Source: Microbacterium sp. VKM Ac-2923 (lineage in GTDB: Bacteria > Actinomycetota > Actinomycetes > Actinomycetales > Microbacteriaceae). Taken from it: a stretch of 51,392 bases of DNA. The notes beneath the pieces were generated by a model. The model made no database searches. It was not told where the DNA came from and saw only the letters and a program-made list of their open reading frames with translations. The position numbers were made by a program, and so were the translations under genes. The stretch spans positions 1 through 51,392 of the forward strand of contig NZ_JALGRP010000016.1 of assembly GCF_022815605.1 (NCBI RefSeq). The letters run 5' to 3'. This document shows, piece by piece, positions 23,883 to 30,831 of the stretch; the stretch's first letter is position 1; each line of letters opens with the position of its first letter.

Positions 23883-24015
23883 CACTCCTCTGACCTGCTC
23901 GTGCTGCGGCCGACCCAAGAACCGCCGCCAGCTCCACCAGCTCAACAACGGAGCCGCCTTCATCTGCCGCCGATGCGGACTATGGATCGCGCTTCGCCTC
24001 CGCCGGGACCACTGA
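23872..24015 (+). CDS. Small zinc-ribbon protein
   Basis: 47 residues from a GTG overlapping the end of the previous gene. Two knuckles are spaced as a zinc ribbon: CSCCGRPKN, then FICRRCGLW. A basic C-terminus (RLRRDH) follows. It is last in the MerR-controlled operon. The family is unknown to me; the Cys pattern and overlap are the only evidence. Confidence 0.45.
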   Translation: MPTDTPLTCSCCGRPKNRRQLHQLNNGAAFICRRCGLWIALRLRRDH

Positions 24016-24029
24016 CGTAGGCGGAAGGT

Positions 24030-24049
24030 CCGCGAACGATCGTTCGCGG
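24030..24049. other. 20-bp perfect palindrome
   Basis: CCGCGAACGATCGTTCGCGG lies 15 bp after the zinc-ribbon gene. It could terminate the MerR operon (no T-run) or bind a regulator. It falls within an open plus-strand frame without a start (24011-24133) that looks like a decayed gene end. Confidence 0.6.
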
Positions 24050-24186
24050 GACGCCAAGGTCGCCCGCGTCGTCCAGGTGCCCTTCGACCTGTTCAACCAG
24101 TCTCTTCAGCTCGGCGTGCTTCCGACCCGTTAGAAATGACTTCTATAGGCTTGCGGCCAGTGGAGCACGATTAGTCGGTAGAGATT

Positions 24187-24450
24187 GTGACTATCAGGCC
24201 GGACCAGTTGGACACAGGCAACCGCGTCGAGACGCTCTACACGATCAGCGCCGCCGCCCGTCGCGTTCAGCGCCGCCGCGCCACCGTCCGAGCCTGGATT
24301 CAACAGGGCCTCCTGCCCTTCGAGATGATCGACGGCGACCACGCGAAGTACATCAAGGAGGCCGACCTCCTCGCCGTCTATCGCCAGACGTTGACAACAC
24401 GACGCCTGCGCCCGCGTGATGACGCCGGTCGCTTCATATCCCGGATCTAG
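24187..24450 (+). CDS. Small HTH protein, paralog 1
   Basis: An 87-residue protein containing TLYTISAAARRVQRRRATVR followed by AWIQQGLLP, a MerR/excisionase-like helix-turn-helix, then DGDHAKYI and a conserved tail RPRDDAGRF. The GTG start is 24 nt after an AGTGG box that is conserved upstream of the adjacent paralog. Probably a DNA-binding regulator or recombination directionality-type factor; the island carries two recombinases. Confidence 0.6.
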   Translation: MTIRPDQLDTGNRVETLYTISAAARRVQRRRATVRAWIQQGLLPFEMIDGDHAKYIKEADLLAVYRQTLTTRRLRPRDDAGRFISRI

Positions 24451-24623
24451 GTCCGACCGTCCACCCCACCTCGTGTCCCTCCAGCTCGTGATCGATCCGT
24501 ACCGGGGAGTTCTGGGTGCCTTCTTCCGAACACGGCCAAACCCGCCACGTCGCCGAGCTACGCTTGCCGCTAGTGGCGCAAGACTCAGAACCTCGCATCT
24601 GGACAACTGCCGACGACTGGACG

Positions 24624-24875
24624 ATGGTCCCTCGTTCGCCAGACGAGGCCGCGCACGACCTCTACACGCTGAGCGCCGCAGCGAAACGGATCCGGAAGCG
24701 CCGCGCGACGATCCGTGCGTGGATTCAGCAGGGCCTTCTCGACTACTACCAGCGCGAAGGCGATCACACGAAGTACGTGAAGCTCAGCGAACTTCAGGCC
24801 GCCTACCGGAACCGCCTCACCGCACTCCGAAGCCGACCCCGCGACGACGACGGCCGATTCACGCCCTGGACTTGA
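24624..24875 (+). CDS. Small HTH protein, paralog 2
   Basis: 83 residues, about half identical to the gene at 24187 across the shared region (DLYTLSAAAKRIRKRRATIR, AWIQQGLLD, GDHTKYV, RPRDDDGRF). The ATG at 24624 is the only standard start after the duplicated promoter-like block. Gene and upstream block form a tandem duplication of about 420 bp that has diverged. Same uncertainty of function as paralog 1. Confidence 0.58.
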   Translation: MVPRSPDEAAHDLYTLSAAAKRIRKRRATIRAWIQQGLLDYYQREGDHTKYVKLSELQAAYRNRLTALRSRPRDDDGRFTPWT

Positions 24876-24979
24876 CCAACTCCATACCGTCCACCCCAAA
24901 ATCTAAAGTGGGGATCGTGGCATGTGCTGCCGCATTTCATTCCTCTTCGCTCGCCGTTTCGGATCCTTGACTTCTCCCC

Positions 24980-25104
24980 GGACGCGAAATCTGTATGCTC
25001 GCGCTAGGCCGCGAACTGGCTCACGGCTTGTGCGAGACATGGCCGATACCGCAAACTAGTACCGCTTGTTACAAGTGCGCCCAGACCAGCCGAACGGCTG
25101 GTCT
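24980..25104 (+). ncRNA. Candidate short transcript ending at a hairpin
   Basis: In the gene-free stretch 24876-25359, TTGACT (24967) and TATGCT (24994) precede about 90 nt of non-coding sequence. That sequence ends in the perfect hairpin AGACCAGCCG-AA-CGGCTGGTCT (25083-25104). The promoter spacer (21 bp) is too long for a standard sigma-70 site, so this is tentative. Confidence 0.3.
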
Positions 25105-25188
25105 TCTGCGTTAATGGACGACGCAGCGATCACACCCCGCGGCTCGACCGCGACGCCCTACCCACCACGACCGCTCCACCGAAACCAC

Positions 25189-25211
25189 GCCGGCCTCGAG
25201 CCGGCTTTTTT
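25189..25211 (+). terminator. Rho-independent terminator
   Basis: GCCGGC-CTCGA-GCCGGC is followed by six T. No recognisable gene lies directly upstream except the candidate short transcript. Confidence 0.75.
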
Positions 25212-25359
25212 CATGCCCGGCCCGGATTTGAGCAGCACCAGCTCTCCTGGCCCCCTCCTCATCTGACTACACACCTGGTTGCTAGTAGTCAGTGAAGCCG
25301 AGCCGACCGGCTCGGTGTCGAACGGACGCGCTCGCGCGTCCCCCGCGGAGAGGTTCGTC

Positions 25360-25551
25360 ATGTCGATCCTGCTTCCCGAGTCACCGGAGGAGGTGAACTT
25401 CCTGAACGCCTTCGCTGAGCAGCTCCCCGAGCTGTTCGCGATCGCCGTCTTCGCTCCGCTCGTCTACATCGTCGTGCTCGGCAAGAACGGCGCTCCCGCG
25501 AAGCGCATCAAGAAGATCGCCAAGGCCCTCCGCCGCCCACCCCAGGCGTAG
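25360..25551 (+). CDS. Small membrane protein with basic tail
   Basis: A 63-residue protein with an acidic amphipathic N-terminus (SPEEVNFLNAFAEQLPELF). One hydrophobic helix (FAIAVFAPLVYIVVL) and a strongly basic tail (KRIKKIAKALRRPP) follow. The ATG has GGAGAGG 6 bases upstream. A CCGAGCC / GGCTCGG hairpin lies in its leader at about 25300. The layout is holin- or small-toxin-like but no family is recognised. Confidence 0.6.
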   Translation: MSILLPESPEEVNFLNAFAEQLPELFAIAVFAPLVYIVVLGKNGAPAKRIKKIAKALRRPPQA

Positions 25552-25553
25552 CG

Positions 25554-25698
25554 GACTCGAAAAAGCGCACCTCCTTCGCGGAGGGGAGAGCTCTGTCTTC
25601 GACCGACTCGAAAAACAGTAGCTTTCCGAGACGTGCCATCCGGCGGTCGTCCCGCACTCCGGAGGTCCGGGTTCTCGGACGTCGGCTGTCTCGAAAAG
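25554..25698. repeat. Three CTCGAAAA direct repeats upstream of recombinase
   Basis: GACTCGAAAAA occurs at 25554-25564 and 25605-25615, and GTCTCGAAAAG at 25688-25698. The array precedes the serine recombinase start (25762) and may be its res-type binding region. A CCTCC-TTCGC-GGAGG hairpin lies at about 25570. Confidence 0.5.
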
Positions 25699-25761
25699 AC
25701 ATCTTGCCGTATTTCGTCTCAGGAGGGGACACGGAGGGTATTTCCGAGTCAGAATGAGGTC

Positions 25762-26358
25762 GTGAGGCTTCTGGGTTATACGCGTGTGAGTACATCGAGT
25801 CAGGATGCGCAGCTGCAGCTCGACGCGCTCGTCGCCGTCGGCGTGCAGAAGCGCGACGTCTTCGCGGACGTCACCTCGGGGAGTAAGACAGCGATTGAGC
25901 GGACCGGGATGAAGAAGCTCCTCGAGTACGCCGAGGACGGCGACACCGTGGTCGTGTGGCGAGTCGACCGGCTTGGCCGCTCCCTGATCGACGTGCTGAA
26001 CACGGTGAACCTGCTGCGCGAGCGCGGAGTGCAGGTCCGGTCGATCTCGGACGGCATCGATCCGTCGACATCGACGGGCCGACTGATGCTGAACATGCTC
26101 GCCACGCTCGCGGAGTACGAGCGAGAACTCATCGTGGAACGGGTCAACGCCGGCATCGCGGCCGCCCGCGCGAACGGGACCCGGTTCGGCCGGCCTCTCT
26201 CGGATCCGGTCGTGATCGCGGACAAGCTCGCGATCGCCGCCGACGCTCGCGCACGTGGTCGCACCGCTGAGGACGCTGCTCGTCTCGTCGGGTGGAGTCG
26301 CGCGACGCTCTACCGCCACCAGCAGGCCCACACCGCCCGCGAAGACGCAGCGGTCTAG
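25762..26358 (+). CDS. Serine recombinase (resolvase family), second copy
   Basis: 198 residues with catalytic YTRVSTSSQD (Ser10). RVDRLGRSLIDVLNTVNLL and the MLATLAEYERELIVERVNAG helix follow, with a C-terminal HTH (TAEDAARLVGWSRATLYRH). It is only distantly similar to the 14781 recombinase, so it is not a recent duplicate. The GTG start is close to GAGG. It sits at the right edge of the arsenic island with candidate res repeats upstream and a repeat of the left-end sequence 135 bp downstream. Confidence 0.88.
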   Translation: MRLLGYTRVSTSSQDAQLQLDALVAVGVQKRDVFADVTSGSKTAIERTGMKKLLEYAEDGDTVVVWRVDRLGRSLIDVLNTVNLLRERGVQVRSISDGIDPSTSTGRLMLNMLATLAEYERELIVERVNAGIAAARANGTRFGRPLSDPVVIADKLAIAADARARGRTAEDAARLVGWSRATLYRHQQAHTAREDAAV

Positions 26359-26428
26359 CCCGCGGCCCTCTTCACAGCGATCCACCCTGGCCGGTTGTGC
26401 AGGCGACTTCGAGCATCTGAATGTTCAC

Positions 26429-26509
26429 GGTCGTCTGCACGAGTGCCGAGACGGCGCGAAGAGTTGTGCAGAGGAGCGTGAAAACCGACAGGCGCTCGAT
26501 GTCGCGTCT
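26429..26509. repeat. Right-end repeats of the arsenic island
   Basis: GGTCGTCTGCACGA (26429-26442), the inverted GTGCAGAGGA (26466-26475) and the exact 17-bp CGCTCGATGTCGCGTCT (26493-26509) echo the left-end sequences at 15503-15615. Confidence 0.6.
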
Positions 26510-26550
26510 GCGTGTACCGGTCACCGATCCCCTTACGGGATGCTGGTGGG

Positions 26551-27099
26551 ATGGATGAAACCATGCTGGATGTTGTGACGGGGATCGCTCTGCCGGCGGC
26601 CGCGATCGTGATTTCGACGCTGGTCGCCGTTGGTCTAGCCGCGTCAGAGCGGAAAGCCGCGGCCACCGCTCGGGTAGAGGAACGAATCGACGCCGCCTTC
26701 GTTCGCGCTCTCACTGCTCTCGCGATCCTGAACACGATCAACCTGCGAGCGGAGTCGGTTGCGGAGCCGCTGCGAGAACTTCGCGTGAGCCTCACCCTTC
26801 TAGAAGCACTGAGCACACACGCGGACGGCAACCTCCTAGGCGAATGGTTTGAAGCCGAACGGGTGGCAGGAAACGAGCAAGTGGCCGAGTCGATGCGCCG
26901 GCTCCAACTGGTGCCGTCTCCGCTGCGCACGGATGCCGACGTAGAACGCGCTCTGGCCGCGGGCGGTCCCGTGAACACCTGGGCGCGCGACTTCGCGAAC
27001 CGCCTCCGCGACTGGCACCGTCGAGGCGCGTCCGACGACGAGATGAGGGCGCACATCGCGTCAGCCAGGGCGCTGCACCCCGGGACGAGCGCGGTCTAG
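26551..27099 (+). CDS. Membrane-anchored hypothetical protein
   Basis: 182 residues from the ATG at 26551. One N-terminal helix (VVTGIALPAAAIVISTLVAVGLA) is followed by a cytoplasmic, mainly helical domain (RVEERIDAAFVRALTALAIL; WARDFANRLRDWHRRG). No enzymatic motif or known family is seen. It lies just outside the right end of the arsenic island and reads away from it. A GATCCC / GGGATG hairpin lies at the start region. Confidence 0.55.
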   Translation: MDETMLDVVTGIALPAAAIVISTLVAVGLAASERKAAATARVEERIDAAFVRALTALAILNTINLRAESVAEPLRELRVSLTLLEALSTHADGNLLGEWFEAERVAGNEQVAESMRRLQLVPSPLRTDADVERALAAGGPVNTWARDFANRLRDWHRRGASDDEMRAHIASARALHPGTSAV

Positions 27100-27162
27100 A
27101 TCACACGGCAACGCGGACGTCTCGTCGTGGACACGTCCAGCCTGCGGTGAGAGGGTGAGGGC

Positions 27163-27411
27163 ATGTCGAAGCCTCGGACCAAGCTGGCGCGTGCCGCGCT
27201 GATCAGCAACGGCATGGTCTGGTTCGGGTTGTCGCTGATGCTCTTCTCCATCGCCGGCGAGCAGACCTATGCGGCCTTCAACGGCACGTGGTTGAACGTG
27301 CTCGGCTGGTCGTTGATCGTCCTCGTCGCCGCGGGTCTGGCGGTGGTCGGTGTGATCGAGAACCGGAACATCCGGGCGGGGAAGAAGTTCAAACCGCGTC
27401 CTCGCAGCTGA
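27163..27411 (+). CDS. Small two-helix membrane protein
   Basis: An 82-residue protein with helices at about residues 15-32 and 42-65 and a basic C-terminus (RNIRAGKKFKPRPRS). A purine-rich GAGAGGGTGAGGG ribosome site precedes the ATG. A CGAGCACG / CGTGCTCG hairpin (27420-27446) follows the stop. Unknown function. Confidence 0.6.
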   Translation: MSKPRTKLARAALISNGMVWFGLSLMLFSIAGEQTYAAFNGTWLNVLGWSLIVLVAAGLAVVGVIENRNIRAGKKFKPRPRS

Positions 27412-27456
27412 CTCCCGCTCGAGCACGAGGCCGTTCCACGTGCTCGGGTGGGGGGT

Positions 27457-27476
27457 CGAGGGGGCTCTCCCCCTCG
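27457..27476. terminator. Module terminator T1 (end of ssb operon)
   Basis: CGAGGGGG-CTCT-CCCCCTCG is followed by a GGCCGGC-rich hairpin. The same type of terminator ends the other leading-region operons at 35753, 38043 and 39204. Confidence 0.6.
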
Positions 27477-27543
27477 TGGGCCGGCGCCGCCGGTCCGCCG
27501 CCCTCTAGGCGCCCACGTCGGCCTCGGGTGCGACGATGGGAGC

Positions 27544-27690
27544 ATGTGGGAACTGGCACACCGGACGCGCGCTGAATCGGCATCGACGGTGGTGCAGAGC
27601 AACGCGGCGACGTCGGCCGCGGCGATCGCGGAAGTGCGCGCGGCGATCCCGGAGGATCACGTCATCCTCTACGTGCTCCGGATCGGCTGA
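27544..27690 (+). CDS. Possible 48-residue protein
   Basis: An open frame (MWELAHRTRAESASTVVQSN to VILYVLRIG) with GGGAG only two bases before the ATG. It lies between the ssb stop and its presumed terminator on the opposite strand. Weak support; it could be chance in GC-rich DNA. Confidence 0.3.
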   Translation: MWELAHRTRAESASTVVQSNAATSAAAIAEVRAAIPEDHVILYVLRIG

Positions 27691-27699
27691 GCGGTCGCG

Positions 27700-28431
27700 C
27701 TACTCCGCTGCGGGCGCAGCGCTGCGGCGCGGTGCGCGCTGCGTGGTCGTCGTGACGACGGCGGTCGCGCGTGTCAGGTTGGGGCCGATCGCATCAGCTT
27801 CGAGGACGCGGCCGGTGCGGCGGTTCTCACCCTCACCCCAAGAGACGGTGCGCTCGTAGCCGACGACGATCACGGCGTCTCCCTTCTGGAGGGAGGCCAG
27901 CACGTGCTCGCCCAGCTCGAACTTCGCTTCCACGAAGTGAGTCGTGGGCGCCTCGTGCGGGGTCCATTCGCCGCCGCGGTATTCGCCGGTGTTCTCGATG
28001 ACGCGCAGCTTCACGATCTGCACGCGGCCCGCCTGCACGGCCTCGGGGTCGGTGGCGAGGTTCCCGGTGATCGTCCTGGTGCTCATCTGTCGTCTCCTGC
28101 TCGTGCGGTTCGTGGGTCCCATCGCCGTCGACGGGCTCGGGGTCGCGGGCTCGGCCGCGGGGGTGTCTGCGGGCTCCTCGGTGGGCAGCTCGATCCCCCA
28201 GGATGCGAGCGCTTCGCGCCGGGTGATTTCCACGGGCGGCTCGGACAGCGCTCTGCGCTGTTCGAGCTCGGCGCGGGTCACGTACTGACCGGGGATGCGG
28301 CGTTCGTCGCCGTAGGCGGCGCGGTAGAGCCGGTCGGCGTCGTTCTCCAGCCGGTCCACCTCGGCCTGACGGTCCGCGAATCCGGCGAGGTATCCGGCGC
28401 GGAACTCGTCGCCTGGGATGTCGCCGGTCAT
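27700..28431 (-). CDS. ssb: Single-stranded DNA-binding protein with N-terminal extension
   Basis: 243 residues. Residues 116-243 are an SSB OB-fold (MSTRTITGNLATDPEAV, VEAKFELGEHVLASLQKGD, VVGYERTVSW) lacking the usual acidic DDDIPF tip. Residues 1-115 are an unrelated acidic/helical domain (DEFRAGYLAGFADRQAEVDR). The ATG at 28431 overlaps the NrdH stop (ATGA). An internal ATG at 28086 has AGGAG 7 bases upstream, so a 128-residue SSB could also be made from the same frame. A plasmid SSB in a leading region protects incoming T-strand. Confidence 0.82.
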   Translation of the reverse strand: MTGDIPGDEFRAGYLAGFADRQAEVDRLENDADRLYRAAYGDERRIPGQYVTRAELEQRRALSEPPVEITRREALASWGIELPTEEPADTPAAEPATPSPSTAMGPTNRTSRRRQMSTRTITGNLATDPEAVQAGRVQIVKLRVIENTGEYRGGEWTPHEAPTTHFVEAKFELGEHVLASLQKGDAVIVVGYERTVSWGEGENRRTGRVLEADAIGPNLTRATAVVTTTTQRAPRRSAAPAAE

Positions 28432-28655
28432 GCCGCGTGCTTCTCGATGAGGTCAGGACGGAACCCCGACCAGTGGTCCTGATCGCTGGCGACGACGACG
28501 GGAGCGGCGGAGTAGCCCAGCTCCTCCATGACGTACTCGAGCGCGGCCGGGTTGGTCGTGAGGTCCACGACCTCGTACTCGATGCCCTTCGCGTCGAGCG
28601 CGCGGTAGGTCGCGGTGCACTGCACGCACGACGGCTTCGAGTAGACCGTGAGCAT
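28428..28655 (-). CDS. NrdH-like glutaredoxin
   Basis: A 75-residue redoxin with CVQC at residues 10-13, then YEVVDLTTNPAALEYVMEELG and the cis-Pro region SAAPVVV ending SGFRPDLIEKH, as in NrdH-redoxins that reduce class Ib ribonucleotide reductase. The start overlaps the upstream stop (TGATG) and the stop overlaps the ssb start, so it is mid-operon. It may boost dNTP supply during complementary-strand synthesis. Confidence 0.85.
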   Translation of the reverse strand: MLTVYSKPSCVQCTATYRALDAKGIEYEVVDLTTNPAALEYVMEELGYSAAPVVVASDQDHWSGFRPDLIEKHAA

Positions 28656-28921
28656 CAGTCGGCCCACCCGTCCGACTCGTCGCCGCGGTGCGGGTCGTGC
28701 TCGTCGTTGAGCCGGGTCCAGGCGTGCAGCTCGGCCCACTGCTCGGCGGCGTCGGTGTGTCCTGCCTCGGTGAGGAGGTCGATGATCGGCGTCGCGCGTG
28801 CGCACGTGAGCGTCGGGGCGATCGCTTCCGCGACGGCGGGGTCCGAGAGAGTCACCGCGAACGTCGCCACGGCCGCCTGGTAGATCGCCACCGCGTCGGG
28901 GGTGGCCTGCTGCTCGCTCAT
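28655..28921 (-). CDS. Hypothetical protein, paralog of its upstream neighbour
   Basis: An 88-residue acidic, helical protein. The core TLTCARATPIIDLLTEAGHTDAAEQW aligns with LSCAEVDALAGLLRAFGRDEAADLW in the protein encoded at 28918-29178, so the two derive from a tandem duplication. Both end in Asp/His-rich tails. The start overlaps the upstream stop, and the stop overlaps the NrdH start. Function unknown. Confidence 0.65.
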   Translation of the reverse strand: MSEQQATPDAVAIYQAAVATFAVTLSDPAVAEAIAPTLTCARATPIIDLLTEAGHTDAAEQWAELHAWTRLNDEHDPHRGDESDGWAD

Positions 28922-29178
28922 CGCTCCGATCCTCCCTCAGCGTGGTGCCGATCGCCCTCGTCGTCGTCCGTGGCGTGCTCCGCGATCCACAGGTCCGCGG
29001 CCTCGTCACGTCCGAATGCTCGCAGGAGTCCGGCCAGCGCGTCGACCTCGGCACAGCTGAGTCGGACGGCCAGGTCGTCGGCGGTGTCCCCGTGGGAGAA
29101 CACGGAGGCGAACTCGGCAACCGCGTCGAGGAGGGTCGGCTCCTCCGCCGCGGGGCTGGTGGTGATGGTGTCTGACAT
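28918..29178 (-). CDS. Hypothetical acidic protein of the ssb operon
   Basis: 86 residues from the ATG at 29178, which has GGAGG 7 bases upstream; a longer frame to 29310 lacks support. It is helical with DLAVRLSCAEVDALAGLLRAFGRDEAADLWIAEHA split over two helices and a DDDEGDRHHAEGG tail. Paralog of the downstream protein. Possibly a DNA-mimic or antirestriction-type small acidic protein, but that is a guess from charge and context only. Confidence 0.65.
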   Translation of the reverse strand: MSDTITTSPAAEEPTLLDAVAEFASVFSHGDTADDLAVRLSCAEVDALAGLLRAFGRDEAADLWIAEHATDDDEGDRHHAEGGSER

Positions 29179-29206
29179 GGCGTTTCCTCCTCGATGGTGG
29201 TGCGGG

Positions 29207-29407
29207 CTACTGCTGGGTGCGGGTGAGGGTGTCCACGAACATGACGCCCTCGGTTCCGGGGATCGTGGCGGTGTGCGCGAGCGCCCAGCCGTTGCGTGCG
29301 TGGGCGGCAAGGTCCTCGTCGCGCTCCGCGATCTTGCGGAACTGGGTGCGCATCCCCTCCTCGGTGGCGGCCGGGACGAAGGTGCTGACGGTCGTGATCT
29401 GCTGCAT
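29207..29407 (-). CDS. Hypothetical protein, first gene of the ssb operon
   Basis: A 66-residue protein (MQQITTVSTFVPAATEEGMR, then NGWALAHTATIPGTEGVMFVDTL) resembling a small alpha/beta domain. Its ATG follows a purine-rich GAGGAAGAGGAAGAG leader. It is the promoter-proximal gene of the minus-strand operon that runs through NrdH to SSB, downstream of element A1. Confidence 0.62.
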   Translation of the reverse strand: MQQITTVSTFVPAATEEGMRTQFRKIAERDEDLAAHARNGWALAHTATIPGTEGVMFVDTLTRTQQ

Positions 29408-29511
29408 TTCTCTTCCTCTTCCTCATCGTTTTTTTGCCATGATTCTCAATCAGGTTTGTCAAGCCAGCGGGGGTGGTCTGGCTCGCCTGTTCTTCCTTCT
29501 CTCCCAGCGTT

Positions 29512-29707
29512 TTTTTGCCTGGAAGGCACGTAGTGCCGAGCAGAGGCGGAGGCGGGAGCGCAACCCGGAGGGCGGCGGAGGAGAGGTTGTCGGCGCGATG
29601 TGAGGGAGCGCAGCGACCGCGTGGCGGGAACCTCGGAGGAGCCGGCCGCGCAGCGGCTTGCGTGGACGCCGCAGGCCCGTACGCTGCCGAAGGCTTCCAG
29701 GCAAAAA
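29512..29707 (-). promoter_or_regulatory. Element A1: 196-bp hairpin element upstream of the ssb operon
   Basis: It is bounded by perfect 14-bp inverted repeats TTTTTGCCTGGAAG (29512-29525) and its complement (29694-29707). It contains an inner imperfect stem, GAGGTT...GCG with CGCG...AACCTC, around GGGAGCGCAGCGACC. It is related to A2 at 35421 and sits where the ssb-operon promoter must be. Confidence 0.55.
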
Positions 29708-30088
29708 TGCGCGCAGCGCACACCACAGCGCCGACCGAGGTCGGCGTCTGCTTGCTTGCGGAGACTTCCGCCGAGGGGGTTCGATCGGCCAGAGGACGAG
29801 CCTCTACTGGGAGGCTGTCTGCTCTTGAGCAGGAGCGCGCCGAGTGGCGTCCGCCTCGTGGCGATACAGCGAAGCCCGATCCCACCTGACGAGGTGGCCC
29901 GGATCCTCAGCAGTACGGCCGCGGGTACCGTTCCCTGGCGGTCTGCGTGCTCGTTCGCCTCGGTCTGCGCGGGGATGGAGAGCAGCGCGCTGCCTCGGGC
30001 CTTCACGCGAAGGAGCGCGCAACGGATCGTCGCTCTCGCTGAAGCCGCCCGCCGCGCGGATGCTCTCCCAGCGATCTTCTCGCCTCGT
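29708..30088. other. Gene-free stretch at left end of stress cassette
   Basis: I see no convincing gene between element A1 and the ECF-type promoter at 30089, only GC-rich stems such as AGCCTC / GAGGCT near 29802-29816. Long open frames here on both strands lack starts, ribosome sites or recognisable domains. Confidence 0.5.
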
Positions 30089-30113
30089 TGAACGTCCGCG
30101 ACTGCTGTGTCGT
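30089..30113 (+). promoter_or_regulatory. ECF-sigma-like promoter
   Basis: TGAAC and TCGT are separated by 16 bp, an arrangement typical of ECF promoters, 45 bp upstream of the lipoprotein ATG. It may be autoregulated by the sigma factor encoded at 30828. Confidence 0.35.
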
Positions 30114-30157
30114 GTCCTCGGTGGGACCACCTCGGCCCCCGCACTACAGGAGGCATC

Positions 30158-30685
30158 ATGCTCAAGCGAATCGCGACCACTGTGACCACTGCGGCGTTCG
30201 CCGCCGTCCTTCTCGCCGGATGCTCGACGGCCGCCGGCTCGGCCGCCTCGTCGGAAGCGCCGGCCGACAGCCCTTCCGCCACCGCCTCCGCCTCCGCTGA
30301 GACGGCGGCTCTCACGACGGCGTCCTCGCCGCTGGGCGAGATCATCACGGACGAGGCCGGCTCCACCGTCTACACGTTCACGAAGGACACGCAGAACTCG
30401 GGCAGCAGCAGCTGCTACGACGAGTGCGCCACGACCTGGCCGGCCGTGTCGGCGTCCAGCACGACCGCCGCGGACGGGATCACCGCAGAGGTCGGCTCGA
30501 TCACGCGCACCGACGGGACGACCCAGCTGACCGTCGACGGATGGCCGGTCTACCGGTTCGCGAAGGACACCGCACCGGGCCAGGTCAACGGGCAGGGTGT
30601 GAAGGACGCCTGGTACGTCCTCCTCCCCGACGGCACGATGAACAAGGAAGCCGCGGCCATGAGCACCTCCACCCCGGCGTCCTGA
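30158..30685 (+). CDS. Secreted-repeat lipoprotein (COG4315-like)
   Basis: 175 residues. A lipoprotein signal with lipobox LLAGC is followed by a Ser/Ala-rich linker and two copies of the YxFxxD-type secreted repeat (GSTVYTFTKDTQNSG with CYDECATTWPAV; GWPVYRFAKDTAPGQVNGQG). Such proteins often travel with ECF sigma/anti-sigma pairs and oxidative or metal stress. AGGAGG lies four bases before the ATG. First gene of the cassette operon, expected on the outer face of the membrane. Confidence 0.82.
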   Translation: MLKRIATTVTTAAFAAVLLAGCSTAAGSAASSEAPADSPSATASASAETAALTTASSPLGEIITDEAGSTVYTFTKDTQNSGSSSCYDECATTWPAVSASSTTAADGITAEVGSITRTDGTTQLTVDGWPVYRFAKDTAPGQVNGQGVKDAWYVLLPDGTMNKEAAAMSTSTPAS

Positions 30686-30768
30686 TGCGACGGCGACCCG
30701 TCCCCGCGCGCAGCGATGCGCATCGCCCGGACGGGTCGCCGGTTCTCGACAGGCAAGGACGGAAAGGG

Positions 30769-30831
30769 ATGACCGGCAGTGATCGCAGCAACCGAGATGA
30801 GGGAGCGCGCCGTGGCGCTTCGAGGCGGTGA
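30769..30831 (+). CDS. Possible 20-residue leader peptide
   Basis: An ATG after GGAAAGGG opens 20 codons (MTGSDRSNRDEGARRGASRR) whose TGA overlaps the sigma-factor GTG. It may only serve translational coupling. A CGACCCGTCC / GGACGGGTCG hairpin lies just upstream. Confidence 0.25.
   Translation: MTGSDRSNRDEGARRGASRR

Noticed and set aside
29446..30366. 306-codon minus-strand frame across element A1
   Set aside because: It crosses the hairpin element and the lipoprotein start; Arg/Ala/Ser-rich with no start signal.
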